Assembly (NCBI RefSeq): GCF_036632915.2
Contig: NZ_CP155552.1
Coordinates: 186,001-250,000 of the forward strand
Source of the DNA: Faecalibacterium taiwanense
GTDB taxonomy: Bacteria; Bacillota; Clostridia; Oscillospirales; Ruminococcaceae
Length of the DNA: 64,000 bases
Direction: 5' to 3'
The notes under the pieces were generated by a model that saw only the letters and a program-made list of their open reading frames with translations, had not been told where the DNA came from and made no database searches. The translations under genes were made by a program, and so were the position numbers. Positions 23,075 through 31,738 of this stretch are shown in pieces; positions within the stretch are counted from its first letter, which is position 1; each line of letters opens with the position of its first letter.

Positions 23075-25420
23075 ATGACATTAAAAGAATTGCAGATCGG
23101 AAAAAGCGCTGTTGTGGATACCGTCGGCGGCAGCGGCGCACTGCGCCAGCATTTTCTGGATATGGGCTTGATCCCGGGGGTGGAGGTCACGCTGGTCAAG
23201 CTGGCACCCATGGGCGACCCCATGGAGCTGCGCATCCATGGCTATGAGCTGACCCTCCGGCTGGACGATGCCGCGCAGATCGGCATCACCCCCACCGAAA
23301 AGGCCCCGGCAATGTCGGCGGCTCCGGCAGATGATAAAATGGTGGATCACCCCGGCCTTGGCGAGGGCGGCAAATACCACATCAAAAAGGGGGAGAATCC
23401 CCTGCCCGAGGACAGGACCCTCACCTTTGCGCTGGCTGGCAACCAGAACTGCGGTAAGACCACCCTGTTCAACCAGCTCACCGGTTCCAACCAGCATGTG
23501 GGCAATTTCCCGGGCGTGACGGTGGACCGCAAGAGCGGTGCCATCAAGGGCCACCCGGAGACCGAGGTCACCGACCTGCCGGGCATCTACTCCATGTCCC
23601 CCTATTCCAGCGAGGAGATCGTCACCCGCCAATTCATCATCGGCGAAAAGCCCACCGGCATCATCAACATCGTGGATGCTACCAACATCGAGCGCAACCT
23701 CTACCTGACCATGCAGCTCATGGAGCTGGACACCCCCATGGTGCTGGCGCTGAACATGATGGACGAGGTGCGCGGCAACGGCGGCACGGTGCGCATCAAC
23801 AAGATGGAGGCCATGCTTGGCATCCCGGTCATCCCCATCTCCGCCGCCAAGAATGAGGGCGTGGATGAGCTGGTAGACCACGCACTTCATGTGGCAAAGT
23901 ATCAGGAGCGGCCCGGCCGCATGGATTTCTGCAGTGAGGACGACCACGGCGGCGCGGTGCACCGCTGCATCCACGGCATCATCCATCTGATCGAGGACCA
24001 CGCCAGGGCGGCGGGCATTCCGGTGCGGTTTGCCGCCACCAAGCTGGTGGAGGGCGACCGGCGCATCGAGGAAGCCCTGCAGCTGGATCAGAACGAAAAA
24101 GAGATGATCGAACATATCATCGTGCAGATGGAGCGGGAGCGCGGGCTGGACCGCGCCGCCGCCATTGCGGATATGCGGTTCTCCTTTATTCAGGAGCTGG
24201 TAGCCAAGACGGTGGTCAAGCCCCACGAAAGCAAAGAGCAGCTGCGCTCCAACCGCATCGACAAATTCCTCACCGGCAAGTACACCGCCATCCCGGCCTT
24301 TATCGCCATCATGGGTCTGGTGTTCTTCCTCACCTTCAACGTCATCGGCCTGTTCTTCCAGAACCTGATGGAAACGGGCATCGACGCGTTGACCGGCATC
24401 GTGGACACGGCGCTTACCAACTGGAACGTCAATGCGGCGGTGCACTCCTTGCTCATCGACGGCATCTTTACCGGCGTGGGCAGCGTGCTGAGCTTTCTGC
24501 CCATCATCGTGGTGCTGTTCTTCTTCCTCTCCATGCTGGAGGATACCGGTTACATGGCCCGCGTGGCCTTTGTGATGGATAAGCTGCTGCGCCGCATCGG
24601 CCTTTCGGGCCGCAGCATCGTGCCCATGCTCATCGGCTTTGGCTGCACCGTGCCCGGTGTCATGGCAAGCCGCACCCTGCCCTCGGAGCGCGACCGCAAA
24701 ATGACCATCCTGCTCACCCCGTTCATGAGCTGCTCGGCAAAGCTGCCCATCTACAGCCTGTTTGCGGCGGCGTTCTTCCCGCAGTATGCGGGCCTTGTGA
24801 TGGTGCTGCTGTACTTTACCGGTATCGCGGTGGGCGTGCTGGCGGCACTGCTGCTCAAGAGCACGGTGTTCAAGGGCGAGGCGGTGCCCTTTGTCATGGA
24901 GCTGCCCAACTACCGCCTGCCCGGCCTGAAAAACGTGGCACAGCTGCTGTGGGAAAAGGCCCGGGACTTTTTGCAGAAGGCCTTCACGGTGATCTTTGCG
25001 GCCACCATCGTCATCTGGTTTTTGCAGAACTTTGACCTGCAGCTGCGGTTGACCGCCGACCCGCAGGCCAGCATCCTTGCCCGCATTGCGGGCGACATCG
25101 CCCCGCTGTTCGGGCCTTTGGGCTTTGCGGACTGGCGCATCTCCACCGCCCTCATCACCGGCTTCATGGCAAAGGAGAGCGTGGTGTCCTCGCTGCTCAT
25201 CCTCTTTGGCTCCGAAGCTGCGCTGTCGGCGGCCCTCACCCCGGCGCAGGCGGCTCCCCTGCTGGTGTTCTGCCTGCTGTACACCCCCTGCATCGCGGCA
25301 GTGGCATCGGTCAAGCGGGAGCTGGGCAATAAGTGGGCGGTCATCATGGTGGTGAACCAGTGCGCCGTGGCATGGCTGTGCGCTTTGCTGGTGCGTCTGG
25401 CGGCTGTGGTGCTGTTCTGA
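23075..25420 (+). CDS. feoB: FeoA-FeoB fusion, ferrous iron transporter
   Basis: 781 residues. Residues 1-72 form a FeoA SH3-like domain (LKELQIGKSAVVDTVGGSG, LGLIPGVEV-like MGLIPGVEVTL). A linker of about 40 residues follows, then the FeoB G-protein domain: G1 GNQNCGKTT (122-130), G3 DLPGIYSM, G4 NMMD. After the GDI helical domain comes the membrane domain with two Gate motifs (GFGCTVPGVMASRTL and CLLYTPCIAAVA). It imports Fe2+ under anaerobic conditions. Many clostridia keep feoA as a separate gene, so the N-terminal fusion is notable. There is no FeoC-like or DtxR gene adjacent. Confidence 0.95.
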   Translation: MTLKELQIGKSAVVDTVGGSGALRQHFLDMGLIPGVEVTLVKLAPMGDPMELRIHGYELTLRLDDAAQIGITPTEKAPAMSAAPADDKMVDHPGLGEGGKYHIKKGENPLPEDRTLTFALAGNQNCGKTTLFNQLTGSNQHVGNFPGVTVDRKSGAIKGHPETEVTDLPGIYSMSPYSSEEIVTRQFIIGEKPTGIINIVDATNIERNLYLTMQLMELDTPMVLALNMMDEVRGNGGTVRINKMEAMLGIPVIPISAAKNEGVDELVDHALHVAKYQERPGRMDFCSEDDHGGAVHRCIHGIIHLIEDHARAAGIPVRFAATKLVEGDRRIEEALQLDQNEKEMIEHIIVQMERERGLDRAAAIADMRFSFIQELVAKTVVKPHESKEQLRSNRIDKFLTGKYTAIPAFIAIMGLVFFLTFNVIGLFFQNLMETGIDALTGIVDTALTNWNVNAAVHSLLIDGIFTGVGSVLSFLPIIVVLFFFLSMLEDTGYMARVAFVMDKLLRRIGLSGRSIVPMLIGFGCTVPGVMASRTLPSERDRKMTILLTPFMSCSAKLPIYSLFAAAFFPQYAGLVMVLLYFTGIAVGVLAALLLKSTVFKGEAVPFVMELPNYRLPGLKNVAQLLWEKARDFLQKAFTVIFAATIVIWFLQNFDLQLRLTADPQASILARIAGDIAPLFGPLGFADWRISTALITGFMAKESVVSSLLILFGSEAALSAALTPAQAAPLLVFCLLYTPCIAAVASVKRELGNKWAVIMVVNQCAVAWLCALLVRLAAVVLF

Positions 25421-25431
25421 GAAAAACGATT

Positions 25432-25544
25432 GGAATGCGCTCCGCGCTGCTCTGCGCATATTCAGCGGAAGAATTATTTATAATAGAGCAATGCCGGGCG
25501 GTCTGCGGACCGCCCGGCATTGCGTTTTCACGGGTGGGGTCGTG
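25432..25544 (+). repeat. Dispersed terminator repeat (copy 2)
   Basis: It follows the feoB stop directly. Bases 25462-25534 match 19552-19624, including AATTATTTATAATAGAGC, the hairpin AATGCCGGGCGGTC/GACCGCCCGGCATT and GCGTTTTC. Confidence 0.8.
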
Positions 25545-25599
25545 GAGGAAAACAGCATCTGCCGCGCTGATTTCCTGCGGAAACAGCCGCGCGGCGGGA

Positions 25600-25778
25600 A
25601 GAACCCTCTCAGGCTCACTGCGTTCGCCAGCTCCCCCGAAGGGGGAGCTTTATTTGTGCTAACCGGAAGATGACAAAAAGCTCCCCCTTCGGGGGAGCTG
25701 GCGCGGGAGCGCCTGAGAGGGTTTGCTCTCTCCCTCCTTGAGGGAGCTGGTGCGGCGTAAGCCGCGACTGAGGGAGTT
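25600..25778. repeat. Paired-hairpin intergenic repeat (copy 4)
   Basis: AACCCTCTCAGGCTCACTGC..AGCTCCCCCGAAGGGGGAGCT and inverted AGCTCCCCCTTCGGGGGAGCT..CTGAGAGGGTT, then a CTCCCTCCTTGAGGGAGCTG..CTGAGGGAGTT unit. It ends about six bases before the marR promoter. Confidence 0.8.
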
Positions 25779-25783
25779 CCCAC

Positions 25784-25841
25784 TTGACAACTCTCCTCAT
25801 CTGCACTATAATACTTCAAAAATGAATCATTCAAAGATGAA
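25784..25841 (+). promoter_or_regulatory. marR promoter with palindromic operator
   Basis: Consensus promoter TTGACA (25784-25789), 17-base spacer, TATAAT (25807-25812). Just downstream lies TGAATCATTCA (25823-25833), a perfect palindrome, flanked by TTCAA and ATGAA (25815-25841), which extend the symmetry. The position over the start of transcription fits autorepression by the MarR protein. Confidence 0.75.
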
Positions 25842-25855
25842 AGGACAGACCTGCT

Positions 25856-26290
25856 GTGAACCCGAATATCGAATTTTCCATCAAGACCGCGCAGGCGTAC
25901 AATGCCGTCTGTAAGCCGCTGTGTCAGGAGCTTGGCCTGTCGCAGACGGCGCTGGATATCCTGTTGTTTCTCGCCAACAACCCGGACTATAAAACGGCCC
26001 GGGACATCGTGGAGGTGCGGCATATCAAGGCGAACCTCGTCTCCATGAATGTGGACAAGCTGGTGCAGGAGGGCTATCTGGAACGCTATGCCGTGGCCAG
26101 CGACCGCCGCAAAACAAAGCTTCTCTGCACCGGCAAGGCAGACCCGATCATCCGCAAGGGGCGTGTGGTGCAGAATGCCTTTTTCAAGCGCCTGCTGGAT
26201 CATGTGGAGCCAGCCGATCAGGAGGTCTTTTTCCGGACCATGGAGCTGATCGGGAAAAATCTGGACGAAATTATAAAGGAGAACGCATAA
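25856..26290 (+). CDS. MarR-family transcriptional regulator
   Basis: 144 residues. Start is GTG at 25856, with AAAGGA about ten bases upstream. Winged helix-turn-helix: LGLSQTALDILLFLANN, TARDIVEVRHIKANLVSMNVDKLVQEGYLER (recognition helix and wing) and YAVASDRRKTKLLCT (wing with DRR). The dimerisation helices are at the ends. The gene is one base from the TauE-like gene (stop 26290, ATG 26292) and is preceded by a palindromic operator, so it probably represses itself and the transporter until an unknown ligand binds. Confidence 0.88.
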   Translation: MNPNIEFSIKTAQAYNAVCKPLCQELGLSQTALDILLFLANNPDYKTARDIVEVRHIKANLVSMNVDKLVQEGYLERYAVASDRRKTKLLCTGKADPIIRKGRVVQNAFFKRLLDHVEPADQEVFFRTMELIGKNLDEIIKENA

Positions 26291-26291
26291 A

Positions 26292-27068
26292 ATGAACGTG
26301 TTGTTTACGGTTCTTGTCACCTTTTTTGCCGGCATGGGGGCCGGCCTTGGCACCGGCTTTGCCGGTATGAGCGCGGCGGCGGTCATCAGCCCCATGCTCA
26401 TCACCTTCCTGCACATGGACCCCTATATGGCGGTGGGCATCGCCCTTTCTTCGGATGTGCTGGCCAGCGCCGTTTCGGCCTATACCTACCACAAAAACAA
26501 GAACCTGGATATCAAAAACGGCCTGATCATGATGGTAAGTGTGCTGCTGTTCACGGTGGTGGGCAGCTGGGTGGCCAGCAGAGTGCCCTCGGCCACCATG
26601 GGCGGCTTCTCGGTGTTCATGACCTTCCTGCTGGGCGTCAAGTTCATTGTGCGCCCGGTCATGACGACCAAGGAAGCTATGCAGGGTGTCAGCGCCAAAA
26701 AGCGTGCCATCCAGTCCATCGTGTGCGGTGTGCTCATCGGTTTCATCTGCGGCTTCATCGGCGCAGGCGGCGGCATGATGATGCTGCTCATCCTCACCAG
26801 TGTGCTGGGCTACGAGCTGAAGACCGCCGTGGGCACCAGCGTGTTCATTATGACCTTCACCGCCCTGACCGGTGCTGTCTCCCACTTCATGATCGGCGGT
26901 GCGCCCAATTGGTTCGTCTGGGCGCTGTGCGTGGTGTTCACCCTGCTGTGGGCGCGCATTGCCGCTGTGTTTGCCAATAAGGCAGACCCCAAGACCCTGA
27001 ACCGTGCCACCGGTATTGTGCTGGTGGTGCTGGGCGTGGTCATTATGGGCTTCAACCTTCTGAGCTGA
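26292..27068 (+). CDS. TauE/SafE (TSUP) family anion exporter/permease
   Basis: 258 residues with about eight membrane segments in two homologous halves. The half-motifs are GAGLGTGFAGMSAAAVISPMLITFL and GFICGFIGAGGGMMMLLILTSVLGYELKTAVGTSVFIMT, and the GxGG pairs are typical of the family. Members move sulfite, sulfonates or other organic anions. The substrate here cannot be deduced, though the coupled MarR regulator suggests an inducible response to an exogenous compound. The ribosome-binding site AAAGGAG lies inside the end of the MarR gene. Confidence 0.85.
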   Translation: MNVLFTVLVTFFAGMGAGLGTGFAGMSAAAVISPMLITFLHMDPYMAVGIALSSDVLASAVSAYTYHKNKNLDIKNGLIMMVSVLLFTVVGSWVASRVPSATMGGFSVFMTFLLGVKFIVRPVMTTKEAMQGVSAKKRAIQSIVCGVLIGFICGFIGAGGGMMMLLILTSVLGYELKTAVGTSVFIMTFTALTGAVSHFMIGGAPNWFVWALCVVFTLLWARIAAVFANKADPKTLNRATGIVLVVLGVVIMGFNLLS

Positions 27069-27090
27069 TATCCCCTGCCCTTCAAATGAA

Positions 27091-27133
27091 AAAAGAAAGC
27101 CCGTGCAGCCGGAAACTGCACGGGCTTTCTCTG
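27091..27133. terminator. Bidirectional terminator
   Basis: GAAAGCCCGTGCAG (27095-27108) pairs with CTGCACGGGCTTTC (27116-27129), between convergent genes. Confidence 0.85.
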
Positions 27134-27142
27134 TATCAGAAC

Positions 27143-28438
27143 TTACTTTTCTTCAATGGTGGAGTGCTCGATCACCCAGTCGGCAGCCTTGCGGATGCCC
27201 TCGTTGCGGCGCATGGCGGGAATATCGGATTTTTCCTTGATCTCTTCCAGCGTCTTTTTGGCGCGCTCTGCACGAGCGGCCAGAGCCTTATCGATATCTT
27301 CCTCGGTGGGTACCAGATTTTCCTGCTGTGCGATCTGCAGCAGAGCCATGTGCACACGGGCGGTCTTCTCGGCAGAAGAGCGCACCTTGGCGGTAAAGCT
27401 CTCGCGGGTCTCGTGGATCTGGCTCAGGTAGCGATCCAGGCTCAGGCGCTGCATCTGCAGCTGCTGCTGGATCTGCTCCATCTGCTGCTGGTAGGTGGTC
27501 TCCACCAGCACACTGGGCAGTTCGCCCTCAGAAGCATCGGCCAGCTGGGTCAGGATCTGATCCTTGGCACGGTTCAGCGCACCGGCATGCTTGCCGTCGT
27601 GCAGCTGCTGCTTGACCTGTGCACGCAGCTCGTCCATGGTGTCCACATTGGCAACCTTCTTGGCAAAGTCGCTGTTCAGAGCAGGGATCTGGCGCACACA
27701 TACGTCGATCAGCTTGATCTTGAACACGACGGGTTTACCGGCCAGATCCTTTGCGTGGTAACGGTTCGGGAAGGTGACGAAGACCTCGAATTCCTCGCCT
27801 GCCTTGTGGCCCAGAATGCCCTCTTCAAAGCCGGGGATCATGCGGCCGCTGCCCAGCTGGACGGCCTGGTTCTTTGCGGTGCCGCCCTGGAAGGGCTTGC
27901 CCTCCAGCAGACCTTCGTAATCGATATGTACGATGTTGCCCTTTACGGCCGGACCCTTGTGCGGCACCAGCTCAGCGGCAGCAGCGCGGCGGCGCTCCAG
28001 CACATTGTCGATCTCCTTGTCGGTCACTTCCGGGGTGACGCACTCGGCGGTAAAGCCGGTGGTCTTGGTCAGGTTCAGCTCAGGCTGCAGGGCAACAGTG
28101 GCAGTGGCCACAAAGCCCTCGTCCTTTTTCACGCTCACAAGATCGTACACAGGATTGTCAACAGCCACAAAGCTGTGCTCTGCCATGGCGGCATCATACA
28201 GCGCGGGCACGTCCTTGTCCATCAGATCGTTGATGGCATCGTACCAGAAGGTGTGCTCGCCGCGGTCAGCCTCGATCTGTGCGCGGTCCGCTTCGCCCTT
28301 CTTGAAGCCGCGGATCGTATAGGAGGCGCGGGTGCGTTCGTAAACGGCGTTGGATGCAGCTTCCAGCTCTTCGGGGCTGGCGCTGAAGGTCATTTTGCAG
28401 ACACTCTTTTCGGGAGTTTCCACGCTTACCAGTTTCAT
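27143..28438 (-). CDS. tig: Trigger factor (ribosome-bound chaperone/PPIase)
   Basis: 431 residues. ATG 28438 was chosen because GGAGGG precedes it and MKLVSVETPEKSVCKMTFSA is a typical N-terminus. N-terminal ribosome-binding domain with the signature GFKKGEADRA (GFRxGKxP-like, degenerate), central FKBP domain (GNIVHIDYEGLLEGKPFQGG, IPGFEEGILGHKAGEEF) and a helical C-terminal cradle. It binds nascent chains and isomerises prolyl bonds. The gene stands alone, not beside clpP/clpX as is common. A TATAAT at about 28561-28566 on the minus strand is a likely -10 box. Confidence 0.93.
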   Translation of the reverse strand: MKLVSVETPEKSVCKMTFSASPEELEAASNAVYERTRASYTIRGFKKGEADRAQIEADRGEHTFWYDAINDLMDKDVPALYDAAMAEHSFVAVDNPVYDLVSVKKDEGFVATATVALQPELNLTKTTGFTAECVTPEVTDKEIDNVLERRRAAAAELVPHKGPAVKGNIVHIDYEGLLEGKPFQGGTAKNQAVQLGSGRMIPGFEEGILGHKAGEEFEVFVTFPNRYHAKDLAGKPVVFKIKLIDVCVRQIPALNSDFAKKVANVDTMDELRAQVKQQLHDGKHAGALNRAKDQILTQLADASEGELPSVLVETTYQQQMEQIQQQLQMQRLSLDRYLSQIHETRESFTAKVRSSAEKTARVHMALLQIAQQENLVPTEEDIDKALAARAERAKKTLEEIKEKSDIPAMRRNEGIRKAADWVIEHSTIEEK

Positions 28439-28649
28439 AGGATCTACCCTCCGTGGTGTCTCGCTGCAGAGAAAAACCGGCGGCGCAGCCTCCACGCGGT
28501 GCTGCCCGCAAAGCTCCTGTACCCCTGCACGGACACAGATTAAAAACATATAGTAAGGTTATTATAGCACAAGAACGACAAAAACGATACAAGAAAAATC
28601 ATAAAAAATGCTGCTTTTTGAAAAAGATAAAAATATTTGCAAAAAACGG

Positions 28650-28678
28650 TTGACAAAACCCAGTCTGAGTGATAAAAT
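28650..28678 (+). promoter_or_regulatory. tRNA-Arg promoter
   Basis: TTGACA (28650-28655), 17-base spacer, TAAAAT (28673-28678), ending 26 bases before the tRNA. Confidence 0.85.
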
Positions 28679-28704
28679 ACATCATGTTCCGAGCGGAACG
28701 TATG

Positions 28705-28781
28705 CGTTGGTAGCTCAGCTGGATAGAGTGACTGACTACGAATCAGTAGGCCGGGGGTTCGAGTCCCTTCCATCGCACCAA
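28705..28781 (+). tRNA. tRNA-Arg (anticodon ACG)
   Basis: 77 bases with encoded CCA. Acceptor GCGTTGG with CCATCGC (one T-T mismatch), anticodon arm ACTGA-CTACGAA-TCAGT, T arm ending GGTTCGAGTCCC. ACG reads CGN codons after deamination to inosine. The 3' part from the anticodon loop onward is duplicated at 38506-38552, which marks this gene as an integration site. Confidence 0.95.
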
Positions 28782-28783
28782 GT
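28737..28783 (+). repeat. Left attachment repeat (attL), 47 bp
   Basis: Begins CTACGAATCAGTAGGCC in the anticodon loop and runs to CACCAAG just past the tRNA. It is identical to 38506-38552 in the same orientation. A direct repeat of a tRNA 3' end is the hallmark of tyrosine-recombinase integration. Confidence 0.9.
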
Positions 28784-28785
28784 AA

Positions 28786-28836
28786 AATCCCACGATTGAC
28801 CGTTGAAAATACGGTGTAAATCGTGGGATTTCTTGC
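28786..28836 (+). terminator. Terminator after tRNA-Arg (island-borne)
   Basis: AAATCCCACGATT (28786-28798) pairs with AATCGTGGGATTT (28820-28832), followed by CTTGCTTT. Confidence 0.8.
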
Positions 28837-29236
28837 TTTATATAGCTGTCAAAATGGCTGGAAAGTGTGACAAAAACGCGACAAATTCAAGAAAAACCTG
28901 TTTGTGCGACAGTGTGCGCCCCTGTTCTGTATGCTTTGCCCTATATCATACGGCTGTATAATGGGCAATCCTCACCCCTGCTATGGGCTGGGTGTGTAGT
29001 GTTTCACGACCCACCTACCTACAATCTGAACTGTTGATATGTCAGAGCAGCTTTCTCCACCTGTGGGGAAAAGGGCATGAACCAGATTCACACCCCGACA
29101 CAAGCGGCGATGGGGTCAATCTGACGGACTGCCATAGATCGGCGTAAAATTGCGCTGGTGTTGGATGCGCTCAAAATTGAGCGTAACCCAATTACGACCC
29201 TTTGCCCGGTCTGCCTGATAGCACTATCACAGAATT
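28837..29236. other. Decayed left end of the island
   Basis: About 400 bases with no open gene on either strand. Short repeats such as GTGCGACAGTGTGCG and CCACCTGTGGGG are present. I see no integrase remnant that I can defend. Confidence 0.4.
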
Positions 29237-29534
29237 GTGGTGCCCGGCGGCTTCCTGGCAGAAGGTGCACCCACCTGTGAAGATGTCCCCACTTTTGGGG
29301 ATACGGTCATCACCTCAAGGCCGGAGCCCATCCGGCATTTCGTTACGGAAACACTGGGACGCACAGCGACCCAGCAGGACGCTACCGGCGTGTACACCGG
29401 CGAGCCCCGCACCATGATCATGGTGGCGCTGACCCGGCGGCAGGCAGGGCTGCTGCGGGATTTCCTGCGCCGGGAGGACTCTGACCATTGTCAACTCCAG
29501 CAAGATCATCGGCAAAGGATTCCAGTCCATCTGA
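29237..29534 (+). pseudogene. YitT-family membrane protein, C-terminal remnant
   Basis: The translated segment TFGDTVITSRPEPI..GVYTGEPRTMIMVALTRRQ matches the cytoplasmic DUF2179 domain that ends YitT proteins. After RDFLRRED the frame breaks. The family ending continues in another frame as LTIVNSSKIIGKGFQSI and stops at 29532-29534. The membrane-spanning N-terminal half is absent. It is therefore a truncated and frameshifted relic. A hairpin (about 29543-29580) that may have been its terminator follows. Confidence 0.7.
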
Positions 29535-29719
29535 AAACGCAAAATGCCCGCCCACCGTGGGTCTCCACAGGTGGGCGGCATCATCATTATATATGGTATC
29601 AGAGCATGGGCGCACGGTTTCTGCACGGTCGGCGCACGGTTCATGTGATTTGTGTCAGAACATGCTGCGGCTGCTTCAAAACAGCGGAGCGGAAGAAGCA
29701 AATTCTAAACAAATACTGG

Positions 29720-29745
29720 GGTCGGGAAAAATCCCGACCCCAAAA
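29720..29745. terminator. Hairpin, possible terminator
   Basis: GGGGTCGGGA-AAAA-TCCCGACCCC, perfect 10-bp stem. There is only a weak T-rich tract on either side. It is near the end of the minus-strand cassette that finishes with ridA. Confidence 0.45.
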
Positions 29746-29832
29746 CTATTATAAACCTATTATTCTGTCTGTTTGACAGAACACACCTTGGATGCAGTGC
29801 GCCGTTCGGCTGTCTTTCATCAAAGCGATCCG

Positions 29833-30216
29833 TCAGCGTTTGACGGCGACGGCTTCGATCTCTACCCTTGCATTCTTTGGAAGTGCTGCTACCTGAAAGG
29901 CTGCGCGGGCCGGATAAGGCTCTGCAAAAAAATCGCCGTACACTTCGTTCATGGCACCGAACTCGTTGATGTCTGCCAGTAGCACGGTGGTCTTTACTAC
30001 GTCTGCCATTGTCATACCGTTGGCCTCGATGATTGCCTTCAGGTTCAGGAGCGACTGCCTAGTCTGCGCTGCAATGTCCTCACTGGGGAAGGCGCCGGTA
30101 GCGGGATCAATGGGCAGCTGACCGGAAATGAATGCATATTCCCTGGCGGAGATCCCTTGAGAGTAGGGACCGATGGCCGAAGGAGCAGCGGCTGTATAAA
30201 TTGCTTTGTTGGACAT
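29833..30216 (-). CDS. ridA: RidA family enamine/imine deaminase
   Basis: 127 residues from ATG 30216, with AAAGGAAAG upstream. Family landmarks: AIGPYSQGI, YAFISGQLPIDPATG, TRQSLLNLKAIIEANG, VVKTTVLLADINEF, NEVYGDFF and the C-terminal PKNARVEIEAVAV with the substrate-binding Arg. RidA hydrolyses reactive 2-aminoacrylate and related enamines released by PLP enzymes. It is the last gene of the minus-strand cassette that includes a PLP C-S lyase, which releases exactly that kind of intermediate. This gives its placement a coherent logic. Confidence 0.92.
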   Translation of the reverse strand: MSNKAIYTAAAPSAIGPYSQGISAREYAFISGQLPIDPATGAFPSEDIAAQTRQSLLNLKAIIEANGMTMADVVKTTVLLADINEFGAMNEVYGDFFAEPYPARAAFQVAALPKNARVEIEAVAVKR

Positions 30217-30232
30217 GACACTTCTTTCCTTT

Positions 30233-31723
30233 CTATTGTTGCTTGCGGACTGCACGTTCACTTTTCAGGCTCAGCACAAACAGCAGTGCAAGCACTGCCA
30301 TCAGGCCCAACCCAAAAGGACGGCAGATTAGTCCGAAAATGTTGTCGGAGTACTGCATCAGCGCCCGTCGCAGGGAGGTGTCTGCAGTGGGTCCAACCAA
30401 AAGGCCCAGCACAAACGGTGCGATCGGGTAGCGATACAGTTTCATCAGATATCCCAGCAGACCAAAAAGCGATAGCTGGATCAGGGCAAACGGTGTTCCT
30501 ATGGCACTGTAAGCGCCTATTGCGCACAGCACCGCCACCAGCGGCATCAGAAGACTTTGGGGAATGGTCAGGATGCGGATCGTCAGCTTGGAACACAGGA
30601 AGGAGACGACACCCATTGCCGCTGCGGCCATCAGCAATAACAGGCACAGCCCACAGAGGATGCCCGGTGACTCGATCAGAAGCGTGGGGCCGGGACGCAG
30701 ATTCATGATGAACATAGCCGACAGAAAGATCGCCGCTGTGGAACTGCCGGGGATCCCGAGCGACAGAGCCGGGATCAGCGCACCGGCCGAGCAGGCATTG
30801 TTGGCGACTTCCGCCGCAATGATCCCTTCCTCGGAGCCGTGGCCGAACTTCTCTTTTTGCTTGGAGGAGCGCTTGGCAAGATCGTAGGAAAACCAGCAAG
30901 CGGCAGACTCGCCGATGCCCGGGATGAAGCCAATCCACAATCCCGCCAGAGCGGAACGGAGCATGTTGCCAAGATTGGCTTTCAAGACCGTCCAGTTGAT
31001 GAGTGGAAAGCCGGTCTTTTCCACGGTCCGCTCCGGTTCGGGAGCGCACAGCGTGTAGAGAACCTCTCCAAGGCCAAACAGCCCTAGCATGGCGATAACG
31101 CTGTTGAAGCCCGACAACAATTCTCCGCGCCCAAAGGTGAAGCGCAGCACGGACTGTACCCCATCCGCTCCGGTCAGAGACAGCAGGCACCCCGCCAAGG
31201 CGGCAATCCACCCCCGCCGCCGGCTGCCGCCAGAAATAGAGCCGCAGATGAGCAGACCGAAAACGCAGAACAGAAAGGTCTCCCAATCGCCAAACTTCAG
31301 GGCGATGCCAGTCACGAAGGGCTGGATCAGGAAGATAAGGATCGTGCCCACAAGCGTTCCCACAACAGACGCTGCAATGGAATAACCTACGGCCTCCCGG
31401 CCTCTGCCCTGCTTTGTCAGGGCGTTGCCATCCAGACAGGTCGCCGCTGCTGCGGGTGTGCCGGGGATGTTGATCAGGCTGGCGGTAATGCCGCCAGAAC
31501 CGCACGAGGCCACAAAAATGCCCACGAGCAGTGCCATACCGTGGGTGTACTCCAAGTGGAATACCAGCCCAAGGCAAAGCGCCATGCCCATCGTCGGCCC
31601 AAGTCCTGGCACGACGCCGACAACAAAGCCCAGAAACACGCCGCCGATCAGGAACAGCCAGACGCCCGGATCGCACAGAAACGCAGCTGCCGCCTCGGGC
31701 AGATAGAGCCATTCAGAAAACAT
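30233..31723 (-). CDS. tctA: Tripartite tricarboxylate transporter, large membrane subunit
   Basis: 496 residues with about 10-12 membrane segments. The start MFSEW (31723) gives GGGAG the correct spacing; the ATG six bases upstream would sit against it. Family signatures: GFVVGVVPGLGPTMGMAL, GSGGITASLINIPGTPAAAATCLDG, GFIPGIGESAACWFSYDLAKR, and EGIIAAEVANNACSAGALIPALSLGIPGSSTAAIFLSA. It is the permease of a TTT importer that takes up carboxylates delivered by the TctC binding protein. Order on the minus strand is tctC, tctB, tctA. Confidence 0.93.
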   Translation of the reverse strand: MFSEWLYLPEAAAAFLCDPGVWLFLIGGVFLGFVVGVVPGLGPTMGMALCLGLVFHLEYTHGMALLVGIFVASCGSGGITASLINIPGTPAAAATCLDGNALTKQGRGREAVGYSIAASVVGTLVGTILIFLIQPFVTGIALKFGDWETFLFCVFGLLICGSISGGSRRRGWIAALAGCLLSLTGADGVQSVLRFTFGRGELLSGFNSVIAMLGLFGLGEVLYTLCAPEPERTVEKTGFPLINWTVLKANLGNMLRSALAGLWIGFIPGIGESAACWFSYDLAKRSSKQKEKFGHGSEEGIIAAEVANNACSAGALIPALSLGIPGSSTAAIFLSAMFIMNLRPGPTLLIESPGILCGLCLLLLMAAAAMGVVSFLCSKLTIRILTIPQSLLMPLVAVLCAIGAYSAIGTPFALIQLSLFGLLGYLMKLYRYPIAPFVLGLLVGPTADTSLRRALMQYSDNIFGLICRPFGLGLMAVLALLFVLSLKSERAVRKQQ

Positions 31724-31738
31724 GTGCATTCTCCCATT

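Noticed and set aside
28860..29236. Integrase remnant at the left end of the tRNA-Arg island
   Set aside because: No tyrosine or serine recombinase motif can be reconstructed in any frame, so I do not claim one.
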